64,000 bases of DNA from Calditrichota bacterium (GTDB lineage Bacteria > Calditrichota > Calditrichia > Calditrichales > J004), in contig JABFGF010000003.1 in the NCBI GenBank assembly GCA_013112635.1, positions 248,001 to 312,000 of the forward strand, read 5' to 3'. The notes below the pieces were generated by a model. That model did not search any database. It was not told the DNA's origin and saw nothing but the letters and a program-made list of their open reading frames with translations. How positions within the stretch are numbered: position 1 is the stretch's first letter; every line of letters begins with the position of its first letter. This document shows, piece by piece, positions 9,280-17,707 of this stretch. The position numbers were made by a program, and so were the translations under genes.

Positions 9280-12200
9280 TTAATTTTTTACTTTGATAAC
9301 CACAAAAGTAACATCATCGTCAGGGGCTTCATGGTTCACCCAGTCGGAACCTTCGTTTTTTAAATATGTAATAATTTCTTCAGGTGATTTTTCAGCAATA
9401 TCCTCAAAACCATTGCGGATCTTTTTGTAGCCATACATATCGCCACTGTTATTACTTAACTCGGGAAGACCATCACTCATTAGCAAGATAGTATCGCCGG
9501 CTTTAAGAGTTGTGTCCTTTACTTCATAGGGAAATTTCTCCATTGTACCCAACGGCATAGCTTTAAAAAGATGCTCTTCAACTACTTTTGTATCACCCCG
9601 AAAAATAAAAGAAGGCGGCATTCCGGCAGTGGAGATTTGCATTTTGTCGCCTTTAATTTTAAGCATTGTAAGGCACATGGAAAGTTTGCCAAAATTCATT
9701 TGTTTTATACAGCGGGTGATTTCCTGAAAAGAAAATAAAATATCCGGGTTTGGGGCATAGCTGTTAAACAGTGATTTTGCCGTTGTAACCATAGTACCGG
9801 CCTTCATACCATGGCCGGTTGCATCGCCAATGACGACTGTTAAAGTGCCATCCAATGAAACATGGAAATCATAATAATCACCGCCAACCTCGGTGGCTGT
9901 TTGCATATAAACAGCAATATCCAGATTTGGTAATTGTGGCAGCTCCTTGGGTAACATAGAAAGCTGAAGTTGACGTGCTTCTTCCAGTTCTTTGGATTTG
10001 CGTTCGTTTTCTGCTTGTACTGCACGTGCCTGTAATTCTGCTGATTCTGCCCGGTGTTCAGCAGCTTGGATTTTCATGCGCTCCCTGGTTTTAATTATCA
10101 TTCTTCTTCGTTGGATTCGATCTATCGCAAAAATAATTCCAAGAAAAAGAAACACATACCCGCCATAAGCCCAATAAGTGCGCCACCATGGGGGATGAAT
10201 TGTAATATTAACAGAAGCGCCTTTTTCATTCCAGACGCCATCACTGTTGGCGGCTTTTACCTGGAAGGTATATTTTCCCGGATCAAGATTTGTGTACGGT
10301 GCAAAACGGCGGGTGCCATCAATCCAGTCTTTATCAAATCCTTCCATTTTAAATAAGTACAGATTTTTCTCCGGTCGTGAATAGTGCAGGGCAGTAAATT
10401 CAAAAGAGAAAACATTTTGATCATGTGAAAGCTCAAGGGATTCTGTTTCACTGATATGTTTTTGTAAAGGCGAATCTTTCCCCGGTAAAACAGATTGGTT
10501 AAAAATCTGAAAATCCGAAATTAAAGTATGTGGAGGCTGTGGGTTGTTTTTGCCTGGTTTAAAAGAAACAAAACCGCTTCTTCCTCCAAAAAACATGCTG
10601 CCATTTGTGGTACGAGTTTTAGACCCAATATAGTATTGATCAAACTTCACACCATCCTGAACACCATAATTGATAAAAGTTAAACTTTCATCATTTGGAT
10701 CAAACTTAGTTATACCATTCCCTGTGGCCATCCAAATTTTACCTGATTCATCTTCAAGGAAATTTATTATGGCATTATTTGGTAACCCGTCTTTTGTTGT
10801 CCAGGATTTAAAAGAATTAGTGGCAGCATCAAACTTATTTAATCCACTTTGAGTACCAATCCATAGAGAACCATAATTATCTTCATGGAGTGAGAAAGCA
10901 ATATTGTTACTCAGACTGTTAGTTTCGGATGAACTTCTATAATTAGTAAAGTTACCACTTTTTCGATCGAGCTTACTCAGGCCGCCGTCTTGGGTTGCAA
11001 CCCAAAGCATTCCATAACCATCTTCTATTATACTTGAAATGTTACTTCCTGCGATTGAGTTTGGCTTTTCATTTTTATTAATATTTTGAGAGATGATCCT
11101 TTTTTCTTCATTATTTATTTCAAAGACCTGTATCCCCCACATCGAAGCATTTATTGGTTCGGCAACGTTCCAATTTGAATAAGAATGGCCAATATCAGAA
11201 ACATACCGCAAATTGTATTGCCCGCTTTCCAACTCCAGTAATTTTAGATGTAATCTGTTTTTTGCACCACCGCCGGCATGCTTACTTTCATCAAAGTCCA
11301 TTATCCAGATTTTTTTCCCATCTGAATCCTCAAGCCAGCCATGATCATACATGTCATCCTGACCTTCACCCATCGCCGCAATAAGTACAGATGTTTTTTG
11401 AGATATTGTAAATGATTGAGTATGATCTGCTGACTCACCCACTTTAAGGATGGATTGCAAAGGTTTTTTAGTTGAATGCAGTGTTAATAATAATTTGCGA
11501 ATTGGTGCGACATATGTTGTATCCTGAAGGAGATAGCGTGTAAAAATTTCTTTTTTGCGATCAAACTTGTTTAAACCGCTGGCAGTGGCAAGCCATAACA
11601 TACCATCACGCGTTTCATATATCTGGCGTATAGTATTACTGCTAAGGCTGTTTGGGTTACCAGATTGATAACTATAATTTTCAAATTTTTTATTTTTCAG
11701 ATCATAACGATCAAGCCCTTTTCCGGCGACTCCAACCCACAGAATTTCCCCATTATCATCCGGGTCTTGATATAAACTTCGTATGCTGTCTCCACTAAGA
11801 CTGTTTAAGTTGCCGGGGTTATGTTTTATGTATGTAAACGAATTGTTTGTGGCGTCAAGGCGATTAATTCCCCCACCATAAGTTCCAATCCACAATACTT
11901 CATCATCTTTTGTAGATTCAAGTAAAGCATAAACATCGTTTTCATTTAAGCTGTTTTTAGCAGCGGGAATATGTGCATAATTACGAAATGGAACACGTCC
12001 CGGATCAATTTTATCCAGGCCGCCTGCAGTTGCAATCCATAATACACCTGTACGATCTTGGAAAATATCAAAAACAAAATCACTGCTAAGTGTACTTTGG
12101 TCATGCACATCCGATTTGAAGGCGAAGAAAGTATTTGTATTAAGGTCATATTTATTTAACCCATTTCGGGTGCCCACCCAAAAAGTATTGGTTTCATTTT

Positions 12201-13062
12201 TATCTTCAATCACAGCCCAGGTGCCAAAACCGCTAATACTTTCTGGGTTAGTTGGGTCGGGAGTAAAAAGAACATATTCATCATTCTCTAGGTTCAGACG
12301 GATTAGGCCATCTTTTTCAGTACCAGCCCAGATATATCCTTTGCTATCAGGATACACTTCCCATACTTGTCCCGAAAACAATTCTTTAGGAAGGTTTACA
12401 TTTTTAAATGTATTATTTGATGTGTTAAAAGAGCTTATTCCACGATCAATTGAAAACCACAAGGTATTTTTATCTTTATAATCGTTGGCCAGCCAAATTA
12501 CTATATTGCTATTTCCAATGGGTGCATCCGGATCTGGTAAAAAATGCGTGAATTGTTTTGTCGTTATATCAAATTTAGTAAGTCCGTTGAAAACCGTACC
12601 CATCCATAAAACATTTTCTTCCAACTGAGTGATGGAGAAAACGGCAGCTACCCAGCGGATCGCTTGTTCAGGTATGTTCGGCATTGCCTCATAAATAAAA
12701 TTTTTAAATGTTTCTGTTTCTCTAACAAAAAGACTAAGCCCACCTTCTGAGCCAATCCAAATATTTCCTGTACGATCTTCGTAAATAGACCAGATAGTAT
12801 TACTAATTATGGAAGTGGTATCCTGCGGATCATTGCGAAATGTTTTAAATGAATATCCATCATATCTATTAAGCCCATCTGCTGTTGCGACCCAAATAAA
12901 CCCTTTGCTGTCCTGAAATACTCTCTGCGCCGTGTTGTTTGAGAGCCCATGTGATGTGTTGAGTCGTTCAAAAACAACATCAGTATTTTGTGCAAAAAGG
13001 TTGTTGGTAATCCAAAGCAAAGCAAAACAAAAAAGTATTTGGGGAAATTTTCCTAGGTTCAT
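9280..13062 (-). CDS. Periplasmic beta-propeller sensor with SpoIIE/PP2C phosphatase output
   Basis: The protein has 1260 residues from the chosen ATG at 13062. An in-frame ATG at 13086 would add eight residues, but AAAGGGAG lies at a proper distance before 13062 and a good signal peptide (MNLGKFPQ...LFAQ) starts there. Reg_prop blades are interrupted at about residues 537-652 by the insert with HGWLE, HAGGGAKNR, LRYVSDIGHS and MWG. A Y_Y_Y domain, a membrane helix at about 964-982, a long Ala/Glu/Arg-rich coiled coil and a SpoIIE/PP2C domain follow, with all metal-binding motifs. It is the first gene of the leftward array; its promoter should lie in 13063-13300. The signal and partner are unknown. 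Confidence 0.93.
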   Translation of the reverse strand: MNLGKFPQILFCFALLWITNNLFAQNTDVVFERLNTSHGLSNNTAQRVFQDSKGFIWVATADGLNRYDGYSFKTFRNDPQDTTSIISNTIWSIYEDRTGNIWIGSEGGLSLFVRETETFKNFIYEAMPNIPEQAIRWVAAVFSITQLEENVLWMGTVFNGLTKFDITTKQFTHFLPDPDAPIGNSNIVIWLANDYKDKNTLWFSIDRGISSFNTSNNTFKNVNLPKELFSGQVWEVYPDSKGYIWAGTEKDGLIRLNLENDEYVLFTPDPTNPESISGFGTWAVIEDKNETNTFWVGTRNGLNKYDLNTNTFFAFKSDVHDQSTLSSDFVFDIFQDRTGVLWIATAGGLDKIDPGRVPFRNYAHIPAAKNSLNENDVYALLESTKDDEVLWIGTYGGGINRLDATNNSFTYIKHNPGNLNSLSGDSIRSLYQDPDDNGEILWVGVAGKGLDRYDLKNKKFENYSYQSGNPNSLSSNTIRQIYETRDGMLWLATASGLNKFDRKKEIFTRYLLQDTTYVAPIRKLLLTLHSTKKPLQSILKVGESADHTQSFTISQKTSVLIAAMGEGQDDMYDHGWLEDSDGKKIWIMDFDESKHAGGGAKNRLHLKLLELESGQYNLRYVSDIGHSYSNWNVAEPINASMWGIQVFEINNEEKRIISQNINKNEKPNSIAGSNISSIIEDGYGMLWVATQDGGLSKLDRKSGNFTNYRSSSETNSLSNNIAFSLHEDNYGSLWIGTQSGLNKFDAATNSFKSWTTKDGLPNNAIINFLEDESGKIWMATGNGITKFDPNDESLTFINYGVQDGVKFDQYYIGSKTRTTNGSMFFGGRSGFVSFKPGKNNPQPPHTLISDFQIFNQSVLPGKDSPLQKHISETESLELSHDQNVFSFEFTALHYSRPEKNLYLFKMEGFDKDWIDGTRRFAPYTNLDPGKYTFQVKAANSDGVWNEKGASVNITIHPPWWRTYWAYGGYVFLFLGIIFAIDRIQRRRMIIKTRERMKIQAAEHRAESAELQARAVQAENERKSKELEEARQLQLSMLPKELPQLPNLDIAVYMQTATEVGGDYYDFHVSLDGTLTVVIGDATGHGMKAGTMVTTAKSLFNSYAPNPDILFSFQEITRCIKQMNFGKLSMCLTMLKIKGDKMQISTAGMPPSFIFRGDTKVVEEHLFKAMPLGTMEKFPYEVKDTTLKAGDTILLMSDGLPELSNNSGDMYGYKKIRNGFEDIAEKSPEEIITYLKNEGSDWVNHEAPDDDVTFVVIKVKN

Positions 13063-13595
13063 TATAGAACTCCCTTTATTTATCAAAATGTGAAAATAGA
13101 AATAGGCACTATAATGCCGTTATTCTAGAATAAAAATTATTTTTGGTTGGTCAGGTGTATAAATATGAAAATATATGGAATGTTTAATTATCTCGAAACG
13201 AAAAAAAAATAATATAAATTCCAGAAAACAGGATTATTATTTAAAGCTTATAGTTAAAACTGTTTTTTGGAAACATCCAATTTGTGGTTGAAGTATTTTT
13301 AGTCTATTCCTAAAAGGCAAGGTTTGCGGTAAAGCGTTGAACAGCATCAAGATCATTAAAATCAGCGTAGGCATAAATGCTGAATTTTAAACCTATGAGC
13401 GGCATTTCATAATATAGCCTACTAAGATTAAGCTTTGCATAGTGTTAAAATAATTCAAGGATATACTTTTAAGAGTTGAAAAATATCATTTTCTGGTATG
13501 CAAATGTCAATAACAAATATCGGAAGGTAAAAAAGGGGAATTTTAAAAAACAGGAAATTCTGCGAAATAAACATCCTGCTTTTTATTGATTAAGT
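13063..13595. other. 533-base non-coding interval with a decayed gene end
   Basis: The right-hand end of the sensor-phosphatase array is separated from the DUF4199 gene by this AT-rich gap. It must hold the leader and promoter of the array, but I cannot place a confident -10/-35 pair. The short palindrome ATTCTAGAAT lies near 13123-13132. At 13310-13444 there is an apparent remnant of a beta-barrel gene, listed separately. Nothing recognisable is seen in 13445-13595. Confidence 0.6.
13310..13444 (-). pseudogene. Possible C-terminal remnant of an outer-membrane beta-barrel gene
   Basis: Read leftward, 44 codons followed by TAG give a peptide with alternating hydrophobic residues that ends in FTANLAF. 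A C-terminal phenylalanine after a final amphipathic strand is typical of outer-membrane barrels. An in-frame TAA sits directly upstream (13445-13447) and there is no ribosome site, so it is not an intact gene. Chance similarity is possible because the fragment is short. Confidence 0.35.
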
Positions 13596-14129
13596 TTAGC
13601 TACTTTGAAGGTTTGGTTGTTTTCTCAAAATAGCAGCTGCAATTAATGATATTAATAACCCAACAGGAAATATTTCCAGAAATGTAACTCCAATCTGAAT
13701 AAATGGGTTTTTATACAGTTCTTTAAAGTCTTCCATTTGTGTTATTTGTTCAGCAATTTCTTCTTCACTTTGGTCGCTGTTTTTAAGATCCTCTATAGTT
13801 TGTTCATAAAAAGTTTCCATAAAATCTGTGTCGGCAGTATGTAAATAAGCCATCCATCCGGTTGTATAAATTATCGATGCAACCAGGGTTATAAAAAGTC
13901 CGTTTTTAAATCCTGAAGCAAGTGTAATTTCCCCGGAACCATTGCTGTCCCTTTGGCTCTTAATTCCAACATATATGGTTGGTGCCAATGCTAAAATCAT
14001 TGTCAGATAACCAAGTGTTTCAGCAATTTCAAAACTAATTTCATTACCCATAAATGGCATTGTTATATACATTAACAATACTAAAATTGCACCAGAAATC
14101 CCGCCGAGTTTTAATAAATTCTTGTTCAT
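13596..14129 (-). CDS. DUF4199-type integral membrane protein
   Basis: The protein has about 177 residues, starting MNKNLLKLGG. An ATG five codons earlier exists, but AAAGGAAAACAG lies immediately before 14129, which fixes the start there. There are four hydrophobic segments: two near the N-terminus, one in the middle, one near the C-terminus. A charged loop (about 118-145) separates the third and fourth. The pattern GISGAILVLL...GLFITLVASIIYTTGW matches DUF4199, a family common in Bacteroidota with no established function. It follows the VOC gene by 28 bases on the same strand and is probably co-transcribed. Confidence 0.75.
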   Translation of the reverse strand: MNKNLLKLGGISGAILVLLMYITMPFMGNEISFEIAETLGYLTMILALAPTIYVGIKSQRDSNGSGEITLASGFKNGLFITLVASIIYTTGWMAYLHTADTDFMETFYEQTIEDLKNSDQSEEEIAEQITQMEDFKELYKNPFIQIGVTFLEIFPVGLLISLIAAAILRKQPNLQSS

Positions 14130-14157
14130 CTGTTTTCCTTTCATTAAAATTTACTAT

Positions 14158-14529
14158 TTACACATGTTGGTCAAATAATATAGCGTTTCCATCAGGATCT
14201 ACAACAGAAAAACTTGATGGCCCTGTTTCTCCGCTAATTGATTCTTGAGCAATCTCAATTCCTTCTGATTTCAATTTATTGTGGATTTCCCTAACATCAG
14301 TAAAGCTTTCAAGCTTCTTTGCGTTTTGGTCCCAACCCGGGTTAAATGTAAAAATGTTGGACTCAAACATATCTTGAAACAATCCGATGTTATGATCTCC
14401 ATTTTTCATGATAAGCCAGTTTTGTGATTGATCACCACCAAAGACTGAAAAACCCAATTTTTGATAAAACTGTTTTGATTTTTCGATATCCTTTACTGCA
14501 AGACTTATTGAAAATGTTCCCAATTTCAT
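14158..14529 (-). CDS. VOC (glyoxalase/bleomycin-resistance fold) protein
   Basis: The 123-residue protein is a single VOC-type module pair: beta-alpha-beta-beta-beta with VKDIEKSKQFYQKLGF near the start and VVDPDGNAILFDQ at the end, both classic positions of VOC family members. AGGAGGAG precedes the ATG. The fold binds metals and small molecules and covers many reactions, so the substrate cannot be named. DUF4199 follows on the same strand. Confidence 0.85.
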   Translation of the reverse strand: MKLGTFSISLAVKDIEKSKQFYQKLGFSVFGGDQSQNWLIMKNGDHNIGLFQDMFESNIFTFNPGWDQNAKKLESFTDVREIHNKLKSEGIEIAQESISGETGPSSFSVVDPDGNAILFDQHV

Positions 14530-14707
14530 TATATGCTCCTCCTGTTTAATTTTTGCATTAATTAATTGTTATTAAATTGTTGGGATAAAACCCTGTGTAT
14601 TGTTGATGGCACAAATAAACAAAATATCCTGGATACGGTGCATCATCCAAAAGTACTATTTTTAATAAATCATACTAAAAGGTGATGATGGAAATAATAG
14701 TTTTAAC

Positions 14708-15136
14708 TTACAAAAGGAGATTTAATTCCTGTGCTTTTTGGACAGCCTGGGTACGGCGATCGACATTTAGCTTTGAATAGAGGTTTGATATATGGGTTTT
14801 GATTGTGTTTAGAGAAACATAAAGAGTGTCAGCAATTTCCTGGTTAGAAAGCCCCCTGGACATATGTTGAAGAACTTCCAACTCACGCTTGCTTATGCCA
14901 ATTTTTTTTATAGCATCCTGATCAATTTCTAATGGTTTCGTTTTATAAATAACTTCCTTTTTACGGCTGATTAGTTTGTGGCCAAGCCAAAGACCAAACA
15001 TTGTAAAAAAGAGGGCAATAACGGCGATATATATTTCTTGCGAAAGGTCCCGAATAAAAAAGCGGTATTCCAAAACACGCAATAAAATTAATAATACAGC
15101 CAAAAATGAACCGTAAATAATTGCAGATTTTTTCAT
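14708..15136 (-). CDS. Membrane-anchored LuxR-type DNA-binding regulator
   Basis: The 142-residue protein has two membrane helices (about 7-24 and 36-55) followed by a linker and a LuxR/GerE helix-turn-helix domain at about 79-140. Recognition features ISKRELEVLQHMSRGLSNQE, TLYVSLNTIKTH and LYSKLNV are all in place. There is no receiver or ligand-binding domain, so activity would be controlled through the membrane part, a partner or proteolysis. It begins eight bases after the YciI-like lipoprotein gene, which suggests a two-gene operon and possibly a functional link. Confidence 0.88.
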   Translation of the reverse strand: MKKSAIIYGSFLAVLLILLRVLEYRFFIRDLSQEIYIAVIALFFTMFGLWLGHKLISRKKEVIYKTKPLEIDQDAIKKIGISKRELEVLQHMSRGLSNQEIADTLYVSLNTIKTHISNLYSKLNVDRRTQAVQKAQELNLLL

Positions 15137-15144
15137 TTAACAAG

Positions 15145-15624
15145 TCAGATATTTTCTTTGGAGAGCCTGGAGTGAATTTCATTAACTTGCATCAGTGCAG
15201 CGCTTCCATACCATGGATGCATTTCCATCACTAACCTACCTGCTTTAATTGCAGGATCTGTTTTTGTTAACTCAATTGCTTCATCAATCGAGGAAACATT
15301 AAAAATGTATATACCTCTAAGTTCTCCATCATCCATAAATGGTCCGGCCAATGAAAGTTTTCCTTCATTTGCAAGACGGGAAATATTATCAAGGTGTGCT
15401 CTTTGTAGTTCTCTTGCCTGAGTAGAGTCCTGGTTACGATTTGGTCCTCTTTTTAAAAAGGCCATCACATATTGGCGCATACCATATTTGTCCGCACCTA
15501 GTTTTTGGGCAAGCGTTGAATCATATCCGGAAGTTTGAGTATTTGATTGGGCTTGAGATTGAGGAGATTTGCTTACACAGCTGGCAAAAATTACTATGAT
15601 TAGTATAAAAAATAATGGGCGCAT
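15145..15624 (-). CDS. YciI-like lipoprotein
   Basis: The 159-residue protein starts with a lipoprotein signal (MRPLFFILIIVIFASC), with cysteine at residue 16. After a Ser/Gln-rich linker, a YCII-related ferredoxin-like domain (about 50-150) contains YVMAFLKRGPNR, HLDNISRLANEGKL, AGPFMDDGELRGIYIF and a final block EMHPWYGSAAL. YCII proteins are usually cytoplasmic, so export as a lipoprotein is unusual. Function is unknown. It is followed on the same strand by the membrane-anchored LuxR gene. Confidence 0.8.
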   Translation of the reverse strand: MRPLFFILIIVIFASCVSKSPQSQAQSNTQTSGYDSTLAQKLGADKYGMRQYVMAFLKRGPNRNQDSTQARELQRAHLDNISRLANEGKLSLAGPFMDDGELRGIYIFNVSSIDEAIELTKTDPAIKAGRLVMEMHPWYGSAALMQVNEIHSRLSKENI

Positions 15625-15737
15625 TGTAACCTCATTTTAGAAATAGCTCATTTAATTGAAAACCACTCAAATATATAAAAGCCAATTTAAAAACAAAATT
15701 TACTAAAAATTTGAGAGGATTCTCTGCGCCCAAATAT

Positions 15738-16991
15738 TTACCATCTGCGAGGAACGTTTTCAACAACCCTGAATGTATCACGGGCAATTAGCAGTTCTTC
15801 ATTTGTTGGGAAAACAAAAGCTTTTAGTTTACTGTCCTTCGTTGTTATTTCTCCGGATTTTCCACCGGAAAGAGCATTGTTTTTCTTTTTATCTAGTATC
15901 AGCCCAATTGAGTCTAAGCCTTTACAAACCCTCTCGCGTATAATCGGTGAATTCTCACCAATACCGCCGGTAAAAATAATTGCTTCGGCTTTACCGCCCA
16001 TTTCAACAAAATAACTACCTATATATTTTCGGACTCTTTTGCAAAAAATATCAATTGCCAAAGTTGCTCGCCGGTCGCCACTTTCTGCTTCTTCTTCCAA
16101 CAATTCTCTCATGTCGTGGGTTAAACCGGATATACCCAGTAAGCCGGACCGTTTATTTAGCATTGTATCGAATTCGGCGTAAGTAAGTCCTTCTTTGTGG
16201 TAAAGGTATTCTAAAATCGAAACATCTATATCACCAGAGCGTGTTCCCATTAAAAGCCCTTCCAATGGTGTGAAACCCATTGAAGTATCCACAGATTCGC
16301 CATCTAAAATAGAACAGGCAGAGGCGCCATTGCCAAGATGAAGTGAAATAATGTTAACTTTTTCGCTTGAAACATTTATTTCCTGGCGGTACTTGTATGC
16401 AACGTAGCGATGTGACGTGCCATGAAATCCATAACGCCTTATTTTATAGCGGCGGTATAATGGATAGGGCAAGCCATAAAGATACGAGGTGTCTGGCATG
16501 GTTGAATGAAAAGCTGTATCAAATACGGCAACCTGCGGGATTGTTTTACTAAGAATTTCAGTAGCTGCTCTAATTCCCTTAATATTGGCTGGGTTATGCA
16601 AAGGAGCCAACTCGATATAATCCTCAATGCCATGTATTATTTCATTATCAATTTTTACAGATTTACTAAATTTTTCACCACCATGTACAATTCTATGTCC
16701 AACAGCATGAATATCGTCATAAGACTTTATCTGTTCAATTTTTGAATCAGCAGAAATTATCCAGCGCATAATAATTCCGATAGCATCGCGGTGGTTACGA
16801 ACAGGTGCATCCATCCGGACTTTAGGCTGTCCTTCAACCTGCATTGTAATGAGCGAGTGGCTGCCAATACGTTCTAAAATACCACGGGCAATACGTTTAT
16901 CTTTACTTTTTTCGATCTGTTCAAGACTTGTTTCAATAAGTTGGAATTTTACAGAAGATGATCCGCAATTCAGTACTAAAATATTCATCAT
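15738..16991 (-). CDS. ackA: Acetate kinase
   Basis: Acetate kinase transfers phosphate between ATP/acetate and ADP/acetyl phosphate in the cytoplasm, usually for ATP gain in fermentation. The 417-residue length is normal. Family motifs are visible: NCGSSSVKF at the N-terminus, HRIVHGGE, VFDTAFHSTMP, GFHGTSHRYVA, HLGNGAS, the phosphate-loop region GFTPLEGLLMGTRSGDID and FTGGIGENS near the C-terminus. Two adjacent ATGs (16991 and 16988) are possible starts. The usual partner gene pta is not adjacent in this window; it may be elsewhere. Confidence 0.97.
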   Translation of the reverse strand: MMNILVLNCGSSSVKFQLIETSLEQIEKSKDKRIARGILERIGSHSLITMQVEGQPKVRMDAPVRNHRDAIGIIMRWIISADSKIEQIKSYDDIHAVGHRIVHGGEKFSKSVKIDNEIIHGIEDYIELAPLHNPANIKGIRAATEILSKTIPQVAVFDTAFHSTMPDTSYLYGLPYPLYRRYKIRRYGFHGTSHRYVAYKYRQEINVSSEKVNIISLHLGNGASACSILDGESVDTSMGFTPLEGLLMGTRSGDIDVSILEYLYHKEGLTYAEFDTMLNKRSGLLGISGLTHDMRELLEEEAESGDRRATLAIDIFCKRVRKYIGSYFVEMGGKAEAIIFTGGIGENSPIIRERVCKGLDSIGLILDKKKNNALSGGKSGEITTKDSKLKAFVFPTNEELLIARDTFRVVENVPRRW

Positions 16992-17274
16992 TTACCACAC
17001 TTTTTTTAATTTTTTTTGATTGACTATAGTATCGTGCAAATTTACGAAAATAGAATTAAAAAAGAGTAAAATAATTGGGTTTTAAACAAAAAAAAGCATT
17101 TTTATAAAGATCTTTTCGTGTTTAAGAATGGAAAGCCTTTTGGCTAGCATTATTATTATTTGTGTAGGAAAATAATGGGATAAAAAATGAGGCAGAAGAT
17201 ACCCTGATTTACGTTGATAAATAATGGATTCTAATGAGGGGTTCTTAAAAAGATTGTATAATTTATCAAAATTT

Positions 17275-17694
17275 TTATGGCCAGGCTTTGTTTTTAATAT
17301 ACTCTACTGATTCTGTAATTAGCTTTTTTAAAATATCCAAATCAATATCAGCCAGCTTTTTGATATACAGGCATGATTTGCCTGTAGTATATTTCCCCAA
17401 TTTATTCATCAGGTTTTCATAATTATCAAAACCGGCCATTATGTACAAAGTTATGTTCTGTTTGCGCGGAGAAAATCCTGCAAGCATAAAATCACCTTCA
17501 CGTCCACTTGCATATTTAAAATGATAACTACCAAAACCTACAATGCTTGGCCCCCACATTTTGGCTTCTTCCCCGGTTATGGTTTTCATTATTTTCATAA
17601 GCGCATAACAATCTTCACGCTTCACAGGGTTTTCAACCTGGTTTAAAAAATCATTAACACTATTGTTGTTTTGAACGGTTTTTACTTCTGCCAT
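17275..17694 (-). CDS. DUF1801 (YdhG-like) protein
   Basis: The 139-residue cytoplasmic protein matches the DUF1801/YdhG-like family: an N-terminal helix ending VKREDCYALMKIMKTITGEE, then KMWGPSIVGFGSYHFKY, then the strand-rich part and GKSCLYIKKLADID near the end. The function of the family is not established. It starts 13 bases after the CPBP protease gene ends and shares strand, so they may be co-transcribed. A more diverged relative is at 21775-22146. Confidence 0.85.
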   Translation of the reverse strand: MAEVKTVQNNNSVNDFLNQVENPVKREDCYALMKIMKTITGEEAKMWGPSIVGFGSYHFKYASGREGDFMLAGFSPRKQNITLYIMAGFDNYENLMNKLGKYTTGKSCLYIKKLADIDLDILKKLITESVEYIKNKAWP

Positions 17695-17707
17695 AAACTG
17701 ACCTTAG

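Noticed and set aside
1-13062. Blade repeats of the propeller genes as DNA tandem repeats
   Set aside because: The periodicity is at protein level (Reg_prop blades); the DNA of the blades is not repeated.
15738-16991. Missing pta partner as evidence of an unusual acetate pathway
   Set aside because: pta is often unlinked from ackA, so absence from the window means little.
17130-17165. Hairpin AAAGCCTTTTGGCT as a terminator
   Set aside because: No plus-strand gene ends before it, the stem is short and the following tract is mixed A/T, not a T-run.
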